The position numbers and the translations under genes were made by a program. From contig JAJZPA010000009.1 of assembly GCA_021811425.1 (NCBI GenBank), positions 1-37,951 on the forward strand: a stretch of DNA of 37,951 nucleotides. The letters are read 5' to 3'. The notes below the pieces were generated by a model that was not told the origin of the DNA, did no database searches, and saw only the letters and a list, made by a program, of their open reading frames with translations. Below, one piece after another: positions 8,250 through 17,055 of this stretch (the stretch's first letter is position 1; every line of letters starts with the position of its first letter). The DNA is from Bacillota bacterium (lineage in GTDB: Bacteria > Bacillota > Desulfitobacteriia > Desulfitobacteriales > Desulfitobacteriaceae).

Positions 8250-9983
8250 CTAGACGCTGAATTCGCGGATGGCAGACTGCAATTCTAGGGCCATAGCGGT
8301 CAAACTTTGACTGGCCCCGGCCATGTGATTGATAGAGATTGCTTGCTCTTCCATGGTATTGGTTACCGCCTGCACCCGTTCGGACGTATCCTGACTGAAA
8401 CTGCGGATGCGCTGTATGGAGCCAACCATCTGCTGGTTTCCCAAGGCGACTTGCTGAATGCTGGAGGAGATTTCTGTTACTTGAAGTAAAACATGGTTCA
8501 CGTGGCCTGTTATTTCGGCAAATGCCTGCCCGGCTTCTCCGACGACGCTGATTCCGGTCTGAACGTCAGCTGCAGCCGATTTCATCGCGGCAACGGTAGA
8601 GTCAATATTCTCCTGGTTAGCTTGAATCAGGGAATTGATTTGTAAGGAGGATTCGCGGGATTGTTCCGCCAGTTTCCTAACTTCTGTGGCCACTACCGCA
8701 AAACCACGCCCCTGTTCGCCGGCACGAGCGGCCTCGATCGCCGCATTAAGTGCCAATAGGTTTGTTTCGGCAGCGATTCCGCTGATAAATGCCACAATTT
8801 CCTGGATCTGCCGGTTGCTCAGCGTCAGATTGTGAATAGCGGTGTGAACTTGTTGGGTTCTATCCCCGATAATTGCCATTTGGGTAACGGCCTTGTCAAC
8901 GGCTTGCTGTCCAGTCTGGGTCGTTTTAGCTGTTTTTTCAGTCAGGTCGGTGACGCTCGCGCTCATAGCCGCAATTTGTTGGGCGCTTGCGGATACTTGT
9001 TCGATGACAACAGAGGTCTCATTGACCGCAATGACTTGTTGTTCAGTATCCGAGGCTGCTGCTGCTATGGCGGAGACAATTTGGGCGGCGGCACTGGAAT
9101 TTTCCGAGGTAACAGCCTGGAGTTCCTCGGCAGATTCTGACATGAGTTGACTGGAGCCGGAGACTTGGCTGACGAGATTACGCAGGTTGGTGGTCATGAT
9201 GTTGAAGGCATCTGCCAGCTGACCCACTTCATCGGTTGAATGAATCTTCAGTTCATGAACGGCTAGATGCCCTCCGGATACCTCTTGTACGCTTCTTAAC
9301 ATGGCTTGCAAGGGCGTGGCTAGGAGACGCGCGACAAATAGTCCTAAGATCAGGGATAAGAGTACGGTTATAAAGGGGAGAATAAGCAATATCCTACTGG
9401 CCTGCAGGAAGTCAAGATTATTTTGGCTTATCGTTTTTTTGGCTTCGTGGTCATTGTAGGCAATGAGGTCGGTTAATACGATATGTATTGAATCAAGCGT
9501 TATTAAAGGATCATTGGAATAGTAGTAGTAGGCTTCAAGTTTATTTTTTTGTTCAAATAGTCCTTGAGTGATGATGTCGAATGCCTTTTGCCGTTCAGTT
9601 CTGTAGCGGGTAAGGGATTCTTTTAGTTTTGGCAAGCGTTCGGTTTCATAGGAACTCTGGGCCTGCACGGCATAGGCGTTAAGATAGGCATCAATTTCTT
9701 CATCATTTTTTTTAACGTTATTGAGGATAAGCTGACTTCGAATAATATCATTCGGGGCCAAAATCAGCTCCCAGGACAAGGCTTCGGTCGAGCGGATACT
9801 GGCATTGGCTTCGTTAAGCAACTTAACGGCGGCTAATGAACCGGCATTCATCTGATTTACCGCTGAATTTTGCTTCTGGTAATAATAATAGCCGGTAAAA
9901 CCGATCCCTCCCATAAAGATCGCCATGAGCAGAACCAGGGAGTTAATTTTATAAGCCATTTTCAAGTTGCGAAACCTAATCAA
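8250..9983 (-). CDS. methyl-accepting chemotaxis protein
   Basis: A 577-residue membrane chemoreceptor. TM1 is near residues 13-35, followed by a four-helix-bundle sensor of about 150 residues rich in helical heptads, TM2 near 195-217 and a HAMP domain (about 218-270). The signalling domain contains the conserved hairpin core ([20 protein letters not shown]). Its ligand is unknown; the periplasmic domain is of the small-molecule 4HB type. The start is TTG at 9981-9983, six bases after GGAGG. It lies 54 bp downstream of a cyclic-di-GMP protein gene on the same strand and may be co-transcribed with it. Confidence 0.93.
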   Translation of the reverse strand: MIRFRNLKMAYKINSLVLLMAIFMGGIGFTGYYYYQKQNSAVNQMNAGSLAAVKLLNEANASIRSTEALSWELILAPNDIIRSQLILNNVKKNDEEIDAYLNAYAVQAQSSYETERLPKLKESLTRYRTERQKAFDIITQGLFEQKNKLEAYYYYSNDPLITLDSIHIVLTDLIAYNDHEAKKTISQNNLDFLQASRILLILPFITVLLSLILGLFVARLLATPLQAMLRSVQEVSGGHLAVHELKIHSTDEVGQLADAFNIMTTNLRNLVSQVSGSSQLMSESAEELQAVTSENSSAAAQIVSAIAAAASDTEQQVIAVNETSVVIEQVSASAQQIAAMSASVTDLTEKTAKTTQTGQQAVDKAVTQMAIIGDRTQQVHTAIHNLTLSNRQIQEIVAFISGIAAETNLLALNAAIEAARAGEQGRGFAVVATEVRKLAEQSRESSLQINSLIQANQENIDSTVAAMKSAAADVQTGISVVGEAGQAFAEITGHVNHVLLQVTEISSSIQQVALGNQQMVGSIQRIRSFSQDTSERVQAVTNTMEEQAISINHMAGASQSLTAMALELQSAIREFSV

Positions 9984-10037
9984 ATTCTTACCTCCAATTG
10001 CTCGTGGTTTAACTCAGGCTAAGCCTGAATTTTAAAT

Positions 10038-12194
10038 CTAAACGACCAGGTAAAAATTCCCTTCGGTTTTTTTTACTTCTCGTTTGATATGAGCTGCTTT
10101 CTCAGCGATGTGGGCGGGTGTGTAGGAGCTTCCTTTTTCGATGTAAAATCCAGCCAGGGCCACACTGAGATTTTCCGTGGCGGCACTGGTTTGGATTTTC
10201 GTTTCAAAGCGGCCTAATATATTTTCACAGCAAGCGACGAGCTCCTGACTCTCCATGATAATGATGAAATCATCGCCGCCGATGTGTCCGACAAAGGCGC
10301 CGTCGTCCACTTTGGCGGCCTCTTTAAGCAGAATTTCCCCGACCGATTTAATGGCTATGTCTCCCTGGGCAAAACCGTGCAGATCGTTATAATGCTTGAA
10401 TTTATTGAGGTCAGCATAGATGACTCCGAAAGGCTGTTGTTGCTCTAAACGCTGGCGCAATTCCTGGTCGATGAGAATATTTCCCGGGAGTCCGGTCAAG
10501 GGATTGGCACCGCGCGCAATCTGAATTTGACGTTCTGCCATGGCCTTCATTAGGGCAGCCACCGAAACCATGCCCACGGGTTTTTGCAGTTTAACGACCA
10601 CGATTCCTGCATAAATTTGCTGATCCGGACGCTCCATCGCCAAGCTGGCGGCCACTTCAATCGGAGTGCTGTCTTCCACAATCAAAGGATGCGTATCCAT
10701 GATCAAAGCGATGTTGCGTTTAGCATAGAGCGAGCGCCCGTACTGGGTGCTCAAGGCAGCAAAAAATTTATCCCGCTGCAGAACCCCGACAATGCTGTCG
10801 TTATCGATCACGCCAATGAGCCATTGTTTGGGTTGGTTGCGAAAGAAGTTCTCCACGGTGACGGTTAAGGTACTCAGGTTAAATAAAGGCAAGGGTTCCA
10901 GCAGAGCAGAAACGGTGCTTTCTGCATGGGTTCGGATCCGGCGTTGAAACTTCAAAAGCTCTATGGCCTGGGCATTGAGTTCGGGTCGCTCGAAGCTGGG
11001 CTTGGCCACATAAAAGCCCTGAACATAATCGACACCCAGTTGAACTACAGTGCGCATTTCTTCTTCCGTTTCAACCCCTTCGGCAAGAATGCGGCAACCA
11101 ATTCGTTTAGAAAAGGTGACAAAGGTCTCTAACAGCGCCCATTTTATCGAGTTGGCATTGACCCCGCTAATTAAGGAACGATCAATTTTCAAGAAGTCCG
11201 GGTGGAGTTCGGCGATAGATTGCAGGGAGGAGTAGCCTGCTCCGACATCATCCAAAGCAATGAGGAAACCTTGGCTTTGATAGTGGGCCAAAGCTTGACG
11301 AAAGGTGTGAAAATCATCAATGGCGCTCCGTTCCGTAATCTCTAAGACAACATTTGCGGGTAAGAGGCCTTCCTGCTGCAACAGTCTTTGCGTTTGCCCC
11401 GAGGCAAAATCGGGATCAGCAAGAACCTGAGGGTTGATGTTGAGAAAAAGCAACTCTGATGAGGCTAAGACCTTAGAGGCGGAAACAATAGCCGTGCGCC
11501 GGCATAGCGTCTCAATCGGATAGAGCTGCCCGACTTTCTCGGCAAAAGGAAACAGATCGGAAATATTGCTGAAACTTGTTGCACCTGTGGTTCTGGACAA
11601 AGCCTCAAAACCAAATATCTCTCCGTTTAATACCTGCAGAATGGGCTGGAACGCCGTTCTCAAATTATCTTCAGGTTGTTTAATCAGGCGGGCTATTTCA
11701 GCCCGGCGGGAAAAATACTGGGGATCCGGTTCTGCCTTGTTGAGAAGGAAGGCTTCTTTGACAGCGGCATAAAGCAAATAATCGCTGCTGCGGCCCGATT
11801 CGTTGCTGCAGAGTACAACACCGGAACGCAAGCGAACTTTTTCCTGTACCTCCTTATTGACTATCTTGTTTAGGCGGTTTTCCAGAGGAATGACCCACTT
11901 TTCCACAACCTCCGCGATCAGCCAGGGCGTATTACGGTCAGGGACAAAATAAACAACAAAATCGTCTCCTCCCCGGCTTTCCGCGAAAGTATAGCGGAAG
12001 AGATGCTTGTGTTGTTTAAGCGTACTTTCAATTTCAGTTTGCATTTCTTCCAGGATACGCTTGCACACTTTATGTCCGTGGCGAAACTCGATCTCGTGGA
12101 ATTTAACGATGTCTAAATACACAATCCAAATAGGGTGGCCATTTTCCAGTAAACGATAAAGTCTTTGTTGCCCTCGATCAAATAGCTTCCACAT
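10038..12194 (-). CDS. GGDEF-EAL-CBS-GGDEF cyclic-di-GMP turnover protein
   Basis: A 718-residue soluble multidomain protein. Residues about 20-130 form a GGDEF-like domain with RGGDDF. Residues about 165-410 are an EAL phosphodiesterase domain with intact-looking motifs (EALSR, EITER, DDVGAGYSS, AEGVET, QGF). Residues about 430-550 look like a CBS pair, and the C-terminal GGDEF domain carries HIGGDDF. It could both make and degrade c-di-GMP, with the CBS pair sensing an adenine nucleotide. No membrane segment is visible. Two GGDEF modules flanking one EAL domain is unusual. The downstream chemoreceptor suggests control of motility, but that is inference. Confidence 0.9.
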   Translation of the reverse strand: MWKLFDRGQQRLYRLLENGHPIWIVYLDIVKFHEIEFRHGHKVCKRILEEMQTEIESTLKQHKHLFRYTFAESRGGDDFVVYFVPDRNTPWLIAEVVEKWVIPLENRLNKIVNKEVQEKVRLRSGVVLCSNESGRSSDYLLYAAVKEAFLLNKAEPDPQYFSRRAEIARLIKQPEDNLRTAFQPILQVLNGEIFGFEALSRTTGATSFSNISDLFPFAEKVGQLYPIETLCRRTAIVSASKVLASSELLFLNINPQVLADPDFASGQTQRLLQQEGLLPANVVLEITERSAIDDFHTFRQALAHYQSQGFLIALDDVGAGYSSLQSIAELHPDFLKIDRSLISGVNANSIKWALLETFVTFSKRIGCRILAEGVETEEEMRTVVQLGVDYVQGFYVAKPSFERPELNAQAIELLKFQRRIRTHAESTVSALLEPLPLFNLSTLTVTVENFFRNQPKQWLIGVIDNDSIVGVLQRDKFFAALSTQYGRSLYAKRNIALIMDTHPLIVEDSTPIEVAASLAMERPDQQIYAGIVVVKLQKPVGMVSVAALMKAMAERQIQIARGANPLTGLPGNILIDQELRQRLEQQQPFGVIYADLNKFKHYNDLHGFAQGDIAIKSVGEILLKEAAKVDDGAFVGHIGGDDFIIIMESQELVACCENILGRFETKIQTSAATENLSVALAGFYIEKGSSYTPAHIAEKAAHIKREVKKTEGNFYLVV

Positions 12195-12437
12195 GTTAGA
12201 AACCCCTTTTTGCGGCGAATCCGTGTTACCGATGAACGTTGATCTTAAGCCGAGTGTAATTTATTTTCGTAAAGTGTGTATTACCAATCGGTAAAGAGCG
12301 TGTAAGACGATCTAAAATTCTCGGAGAATTTTTGGGTAAAGAACAAGGAAATTCGACAGTAAACTCACTTTAAGCAGGAGTTTCCGAGCTGAATAGGGAA
12401 TATAAGCGTAAAAAGCTTGGGGAGGATTGAGCAGCCG

Positions 12438-13955
12438 ATGGTTATGTCGAGACTGATTCAGCGGGTTTTCCCGGTTGCATTAGTGGGTGCTTTTTTGCTG
12501 AGCCCGGTTCGGCCTGTGTTCGGTTTGTCTTCCCTTTCAAGTGTCGCTGCGTCCGCGTCCTCTGTTGCCGGTATATCGACCGCAGTCATCACACCGGCAA
12601 CTGTTTTTCGGGTGCCGGATCGACCCAGTCCGTATGGCCCGGATTTTTTCAAAGTTATTAGCGCGCATCTGTATCATGTCTGGGGGACGCCGAACTCGGT
12701 GACGGCCTCGATTGATTTGGGGACTGCCCCGTCTTTTCTCGTTCAGGGGAACATCTATGTGAAAGACAAGGATTCCTTTTACCTGCGGGACACGAACGTG
12801 GATCGTTTGGTCGGGATCTATACGCCTCCCTACCAGGTTCTCGATTTACGTAAGGCGGGGCACATGACGGCTCAGGCTATTGACGACTTTATTCGCCAGG
12901 CTAACCCTTCAAGCCCTCTGGTGGGACAAGGGGCGGCCTTCTTGGAGGCCCAGGAGAAATACGGTGTGAACGCCCATTACCTGGCGGCCCATGCTATTTT
13001 GGAAAGCAACTGGGGGATGTCGGATATCGCCCGTGATAAGCACAATCTATTTGGCTTTCAGGCCTATGATGACTCGCCCTATGATTCAGCAGCCTATTTT
13101 CCGGGGTTTAGAGAAAGTATTCTTTATGTTGCCTACTATGTCAGGGTCAATTACCTGGATGCGAGCGGGAGGTATTATACGAGTTCCAATCTCAAGGGGA
13201 TGAATACGTATTATGCGACCGACCCGGACTGGGCCGAAAAGATCGCTTCGGTGATGCAGCGGATGCGCGCTTATCAGGAGGGGGAATATGATCAAGCAGC
13301 CCTGCTGACGCTGACGGCGGCGCCGCCACCTTCTCCCGTTTCCATGCCGTCGCCGAGCCCCGCCATTCCGCCGGGCACGTCGTCACCGTCTAGAGGGACG
13401 ACATCTCCGACACCGGAATCGGGGTTGGCAGCCAGTTATCCGCCAGGCACTTTGGGCCGAGTAGCTACGGATGCGCTTAATTTCCGGGCTGAGCCGAGTA
13501 CCCAGGCTGCGAAATTAACGGTACTCTCAAGGGGAACGCCACTCGTCCTGATGGGAAAAAACGCTGAGGGCTGGTATCAGGCCAAAACAGGGGGGAAAAC
13601 GGGCTGGGTTTACGGGAATTATGTGGATGCCGATGAGGTTCTGTCGGAACTTCCTGCGAATTCGGAAGTGCCACAAGATAAGATCTGGACCATTAAGTTT
13701 AATCTTTCGTTGAGCGCTCAGAGCATGACACCGGAGGCGCTTCAAGGTTATGTCAGCGTCGTTAACGCTCAGGACGGCTTTGTGCCGATTCAGGTTGTGC
13801 CCGATTCAAGTCCGGATGTGCTCTTGGTCAAGCCTCCGGCGGGAGGGTATCTGCCCGGGGGGGAATATTACCTGTATATTGCTAAGGGCTTAACACCGAA
13901 GAGTGGAGGGGCGCTGCCGGGTTCTGTCCGGATGAAATTCACGGTAAAAAAGTAG
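12438..13955 (+). CDS. secreted N-acetylglucosaminidase-type cell-wall hydrolase with SH3b and Ig-like domains
   Basis: A 505-residue exported protein. The signal peptide covers about residues 1-30. A glucosaminidase/LytG-type domain near 145-270 contains HAILESNWGMS and HNLFGFQAYD, with the probable catalytic Glu in ILESNWG. A Pro/Ser-rich linker near 295-335 leads to an SH3b wall-binding domain (ALNFRAEPST to GWVYGNYV). The C-terminal 95 residues look like an SbsA-type Ig-like domain. I chose the ATG at 12438 because GGGGAGGA lies upstream; a TTG at 12417 precedes that site. It probably cleaves peptidoglycan glycan strands during growth or sporulation. A promoter for a small ORF begins directly after its stop. 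Confidence 0.85.
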   Translation: MVMSRLIQRVFPVALVGAFLLSPVRPVFGLSSLSSVAASASSVAGISTAVITPATVFRVPDRPSPYGPDFFKVISAHLYHVWGTPNSVTASIDLGTAPSFLVQGNIYVKDKDSFYLRDTNVDRLVGIYTPPYQVLDLRKAGHMTAQAIDDFIRQANPSSPLVGQGAAFLEAQEKYGVNAHYLAAHAILESNWGMSDIARDKHNLFGFQAYDDSPYDSAAYFPGFRESILYVAYYVRVNYLDASGRYYTSSNLKGMNTYYATDPDWAEKIASVMQRMRAYQEGEYDQAALLTLTAAPPPSPVSMPSPSPAIPPGTSSPSRGTTSPTPESGLAASYPPGTLGRVATDALNFRAEPSTQAAKLTVLSRGTPLVLMGKNAEGWYQAKTGGKTGWVYGNYVDADEVLSELPANSEVPQDKIWTIKFNLSLSAQSMTPEALQGYVSVVNAQDGFVPIQVVPDSSPDVLLVKPPAGGYLPGGEYYLYIAKGLTPKSGGALPGSVRMKFTVKK

Positions 13956-13985
13956 TTGACTAATCGATTCGGTATCCGTTATACT
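13956..13985 (+). promoter_or_regulatory. sigma-A promoter of the 32-codon small ORF
   Basis: TTGACT (13956-13961) and TATACT (13980-13985) are separated by 18 bases (17 if TTATAC is taken). Both are one mismatch from consensus. The promoter starts immediately after the stop codon of the preceding cell-wall hydrolase, and transcription would begin about 30 bases upstream of the small ORF. Confidence 0.6.
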
Positions 13986-14024
13986 GAAGGTGTAAATGAT
14001 TTTTGGTAAAGGAGGCTGTGATCC

Positions 14025-14123
14025 ATGAGTGCATTAGTAACCATTGGCAACGTCAATGTCTATGGCAATGTCTATGGCAATGTAAGTGTCTATGTTGAGT
14101 GGATTTACGGCTTTAGTGGGTGA
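14025..14123 (+). CDS. 32-residue small protein or leader peptide with GNV-Y repeats
   Basis: The ATG at 14025 follows AAAGGAGG at a good distance and the frame ends at TGA 14121-14123. The peptide starts MSALVTIGNVNVYGNVYGN and ends with WIYGFSG. It has Asn-Val/Tyr-Gly repeats encoded by a 12-bp tandem repeat (AATGTCTATGGC, about 2.5 copies). It has its own sigma-A promoter and is followed by a terminator-like hairpin at 14144-14173. I do not recognise a family. It could be a free-standing small protein, or a leader peptide controlling the MFS exporter gene at 14290 through the two downstream hairpins. Confidence 0.6.
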   Translation: MSALVTIGNVNVYGNVYGNVSVYVEWIYGFSG

Positions 14124-14143
14124 GGTTTTTCTTGTAAAACTTG

Positions 14144-14173
14144 CCACGGAGCCGTGAGGTTTCCGTGGTTTTT
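14144..14173 (+). terminator. first leader hairpin (intrinsic-terminator-like)
   Basis: CCACGGA (14144-14150) pairs with TCCGTGG (14162-14168), and five T follow, then ATTTG. It lies 20 bases after the small ORF. Its 3' arm plus T-tract (14163-14173) can alternatively pair with the 5' arm of the next hairpin (14182-14194), so the two hairpins and this alternative helix are mutually exclusive. Confidence 0.7.
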
Positions 14174-14181
14174 ATTTGTCT

Positions 14182-14233
14182 AAAAAAGCCATGGGTGCTC
14201 AGGAGAAAGGTTCTCTTGATCCATGGCTTTTTT
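14182..14233 (+). terminator. second leader hairpin upstream of the MFS gene
   Basis: A 13-bp perfect stem, AAAAAAGCCATGG with CCATGGCTTTTTT, closes a 26-base loop. Inside the loop an additional 8-bp helix can form (CAGGAGAA with TTCTCTTG, one G-T pair). The 3' arm ends in six T. It could terminate transcription in either direction and lies about 55 bases before the MFS start. Confidence 0.75.
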
Positions 14234-14289
14234 CTGTCTTTTCAAGGGGCAGGGTTTCTTGACGGATGGGGAGGGGGAATTCTATTTTG

Positions 14290-15528
14290 ATGAATCCAGG
14301 TGTGTTGTTAAATCCCTATAAGGGTTTGCCCAAGGAGATTTATGTAATTTTTCTTTCTCGCGTGATCAATGCTCTCGGATCCTTTGTGATGCCGCTTATG
14401 ACGATCATTTTGACCCAAAGCATTGGTATGTCAAAAGAGATGGCGGGGCTCTACATAAGTGTTGCCGGTCTTTTGTTTCTTCCCGCATCTTTGTTGGGGG
14501 GCAAACTTGCGGACACGTTGGGGAGAAAAAAGGTCATTGCTTTCTTTGACGGGTTGGCGGCGGGCCTGTATATTCTGGCTGGTTTTATGCATCCTTCGGT
14601 GAATATGGTTTATGTGGTGATTTTAGCCGGGGTGAGCATGGTGACAGCCGGTCCGGCTCATGATTCTCTGATTGCAGATCTAACTACCCCGGAAAGCCGA
14701 AATGGTGCCTATGCGCTTTCTTACATGGGTTGGAATATGGGATTTGCCATTGGGCCGGTGCTTGGGGGGCTGCTTTACAAGAATCATCTCTCGCTGGTGT
14801 TTTTCGGAGATGCTTTGACTGCCTTAATCGCGCTCAGCCTTGTTCTCATATTCATAAAGGAAACACTGCATCGAAGTCAAACGGAAATTTATGGACAAGA
14901 ACGCAAACTGGAGCAGAGGGTTGAGGGTTCGATCTGGTCTGTTCTGAAGCAGCGAAAAATTCTGATCTATTTTGCCTGTATTATCTTCGGCTATAACTTT
15001 GTCTATTCGCAATGGTCATTCATGCTTCCGATACAGGTCCTGGAGTTGTATCCTGATTTGGGGGCACGTTATTTTGGGCTACTGGCTGGTTTTAATGGGC
15101 TGATTGTTTTGCTGTTTACGCCCCTTTTAACCAGGCTTACTGAAGGTACACAAAGCATTCGTAGGATGGTTTATGGGGGATTGCTTTATGCCCTCGGTTT
15201 TGGCATGTTGGGGGTGGTTCACACCCTTCCCTATTTTTTTCTATCCGCCTTCATTTTTACTTTGGGAGAAATTGTTCTGGCCATCAGCACAACACCGTTT
15301 ATTGCCAATCACACCCCTGCATCGCACCGGGGTCGGATGAACGCTGTCGTTCCGATGATTTTTGGTTTGGGGCATACCTTAGGGCCGGCAGGCATGGGCA
15401 AGGTGTTGGCCTATGTGAGTATGGAAAATGGCTGGTTATTGATTGGAGTGAGCATGCTCATTTTTGCAGGTTTGATGTATGGGTTAGAGCGCTGGGAAAT
15501 TTCGCATCGTGGAATTTCCATGGTATAA
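14290..15528 (+). CDS. major facilitator superfamily exporter
   Basis: A 412-residue membrane protein with about 12 hydrophobic segments. The MFS loop 2-3 signature GGKLADTLGRKK lies near residues 71-82, and a second-half counterpart is weaker. The overall pattern resembles drug-efflux or YxlH/YttB-like permeases, but the substrate is unknown. An upstream in-frame ATG at 14266 is rejected because the G-rich ribosome site (14268-14277) follows it; the ATG at 14290 is well placed. The gene is preceded by a small ORF and two hairpins that look like a leader region, which would make its expression conditional. Confidence 0.88.
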   Translation: MNPGVLLNPYKGLPKEIYVIFLSRVINALGSFVMPLMTIILTQSIGMSKEMAGLYISVAGLLFLPASLLGGKLADTLGRKKVIAFFDGLAAGLYILAGFMHPSVNMVYVVILAGVSMVTAGPAHDSLIADLTTPESRNGAYALSYMGWNMGFAIGPVLGGLLYKNHLSLVFFGDALTALIALSLVLIFIKETLHRSQTEIYGQERKLEQRVEGSIWSVLKQRKILIYFACIIFGYNFVYSQWSFMLPIQVLELYPDLGARYFGLLAGFNGLIVLLFTPLLTRLTEGTQSIRRMVYGGLLYALGFGMLGVVHTLPYFFLSAFIFTLGEIVLAISTTPFIANHTPASHRGRMNAVVPMIFGLGHTLGPAGMGKVLAYVSMENGWLLIGVSMLIFAGLMYGLERWEISHRGISMV

Positions 15529-15627
15529 TTAAGGTTGTTTTGCCTGGGCAAGCTTTGCCCAAGAGATATTGGAAAGATATTGAAAGAGAGAAACAGTGCA
15601 TTAGACTAAGATAAGAGGAGAATGGGA

Positions 15628-16977
15628 TTGGATCGTTCAAAACTTTTAGGCGAAGAAAGGGTTGGCCGCCTTTTGATTAAGTTCTCAGTGCCGGCCACTA
15701 TCGGAATGCTGGTTAATGCTCTTTACACAATTATTGATCGGATCTTTGTAGGCCGAGGGGTTGGTTCCCTGGCTCTGTCCGGAATCTCGATTTCCTTTCC
15801 GATTCCGCTGGTGATCATGGCTTTCGTGATGTTGGTGGCATTGGGCGCGACATCCCTTATTTCCATCCGTCTGGGGCAAGGGAAAAAAGAAGAGGCGGAG
15901 CGGATTGTCGGGAATTCTTTTGTGCTCCTCGTCATCATCTCCTTGGCGATTACGCTGGCGGGGTTTCTCTTTATGGATCCCCTGCTCATTCAGTTTGGGG
16001 CTAGTGCTGAAGTCTTGCCCTATGCGAGGCAGTTTCTTCGGGTTCTCTTGTGGGGTGTGTTGTTCCAAAGCATTGGCTTTGGCATGAATAATTTTATCCG
16101 TGCCGAAGGGAATCCACGGGTTGCGATGCTGACGATGATTCTGGCTGCGGTTCTCAACACGATTCTGAACCCGGTATTCATCTTTGGCTTTAAGATGGGG
16201 GTTGCTGGATCCGCCCTGGCGACAGTGATTGCTCAAGCGGTAGCTTCGGTTTGGGTTTTATCCTACTTTTTTGGCAAACGGGCCTTACTCAGGCTGCGCT
16301 TGCGGAATATGCGCTTGGACTTAGGCATTGTGCGCGGAATCATGGCTATCGGGCTCTCTCCTTTTGTTATGCAGCTGGTCGCCAGTTTGGTGACGGTTAT
16401 TTTTAACAAGAGCCTGGCACATTACAGCGGCGATCGGGCGATCGCTGCCTTCGGCGTCATCACCAGCCTGGTCATGGTGATCTTCATGCCGGTGTTTGGG
16501 ATTAACCAGGGAGCGCAGCCCATCATCGGGTTTAACTATGGGGCGCGCAAATACGACCGGGTTAAGCGAGCCCTGCGTCTGAGCATTTATGGAGCGACGG
16601 CTATTATGTTAGCAGGGTTTATCGCGACTGAGTTTTTTCCCCAGGTGCTCATGAGTATGTTTGTTGCGAATGACCAGGCCATGATTGAGTTGGGTTCCCG
16701 TGGACTGCGCCTTTATCTGATGATGCTCCCGATCATTGGTTTCCAGGTTGCGAGCGTTAATTACTTTCAGGCTACAGGCAAGCCGAAAAAATCCTTATTC
16801 CTAACCCTATCCCGGCAGGTCATCTTTTTGATTCCGACACTTTTTATTCTTCCTCACTTCTTAGGGTTGGATGGGGTTTGGCTCGCCGGGCCTGTGTCAG
16901 ACTTTGCATCTTCGCTGCTTACGGCGATTCTGCTCGCGCACGATTTGAGAAACTTACGGCTCCCTGTTGTAGGATAG
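15628..16977 (+). CDS. MATE-family multidrug/Na+ antiporter
   Basis: A 449-residue membrane transporter with 12 predicted segments and the two-fold MATE repeat. The N-terminus (LLIKFSVPATIGMLVNALYT, then DRIFVGRGVG) and the mid-protein NQGAQPIIGFNYGA motif are typical of the DinF/NorM-type clostridial branch. I prefer the TTG at 15628, seven bases after GAGGAG; the ATG at 15622 is only one base from that site. The substrate is not predictable. It follows the MFS exporter by about 100 bp, with a short inverted repeat between them. Confidence 0.88.
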   Translation: MDRSKLLGEERVGRLLIKFSVPATIGMLVNALYTIIDRIFVGRGVGSLALSGISISFPIPLVIMAFVMLVALGATSLISIRLGQGKKEEAERIVGNSFVLLVIISLAITLAGFLFMDPLLIQFGASAEVLPYARQFLRVLLWGVLFQSIGFGMNNFIRAEGNPRVAMLTMILAAVLNTILNPVFIFGFKMGVAGSALATVIAQAVASVWVLSYFFGKRALLRLRLRNMRLDLGIVRGIMAIGLSPFVMQLVASLVTVIFNKSLAHYSGDRAIAAFGVITSLVMVIFMPVFGINQGAQPIIGFNYGARKYDRVKRALRLSIYGATAIMLAGFIATEFFPQVLMSMFVANDQAMIELGSRGLRLYLMMLPIIGFQVASVNYFQATGKPKKSLFLTLSRQVIFLIPTLFILPHFLGLDGVWLAGPVSDFASSLLTAILLAHDLRNLRLPVVG

Positions 16978-17020
16978 GTGTAAGAGGCGAAAAACCATGA
17001 AGGCAGGATTCAAGGCATGA

Positions 17021-17053
17021 GAGCAAAACCCTTCTCTGGTTGGAGAAGGGTTT
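17021..17053. terminator. hairpin between convergent MATE and carbonic anhydrase genes
   Basis: AAACCCTTCTC (17026-17036) pairs perfectly with GAGAAGGGTTT (17043-17053), and an outer GAGC/GCTC extends the stem with one bulge. The arms end in A and T runs on both strands. It sits between two converging genes, so it probably serves as a bidirectional terminator, although the T-tracts are short. Confidence 0.65.
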
Positions 17054-17055
17054 GC

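Noticed and set aside
12195-12437. Riboswitch for c-di-GMP or c-di-AMP upstream of the cell-wall hydrolase
   Set aside because: Only short hairpins (12281-12294, 12315-12331, 12361-12383) are visible, and none of the conserved core motifs of those riboswitches is present.
15685-16236. 183-codon minus-strand ORF
   Set aside because: Antisense to the well-supported MATE transporter gene, with no motif or ribosome site.
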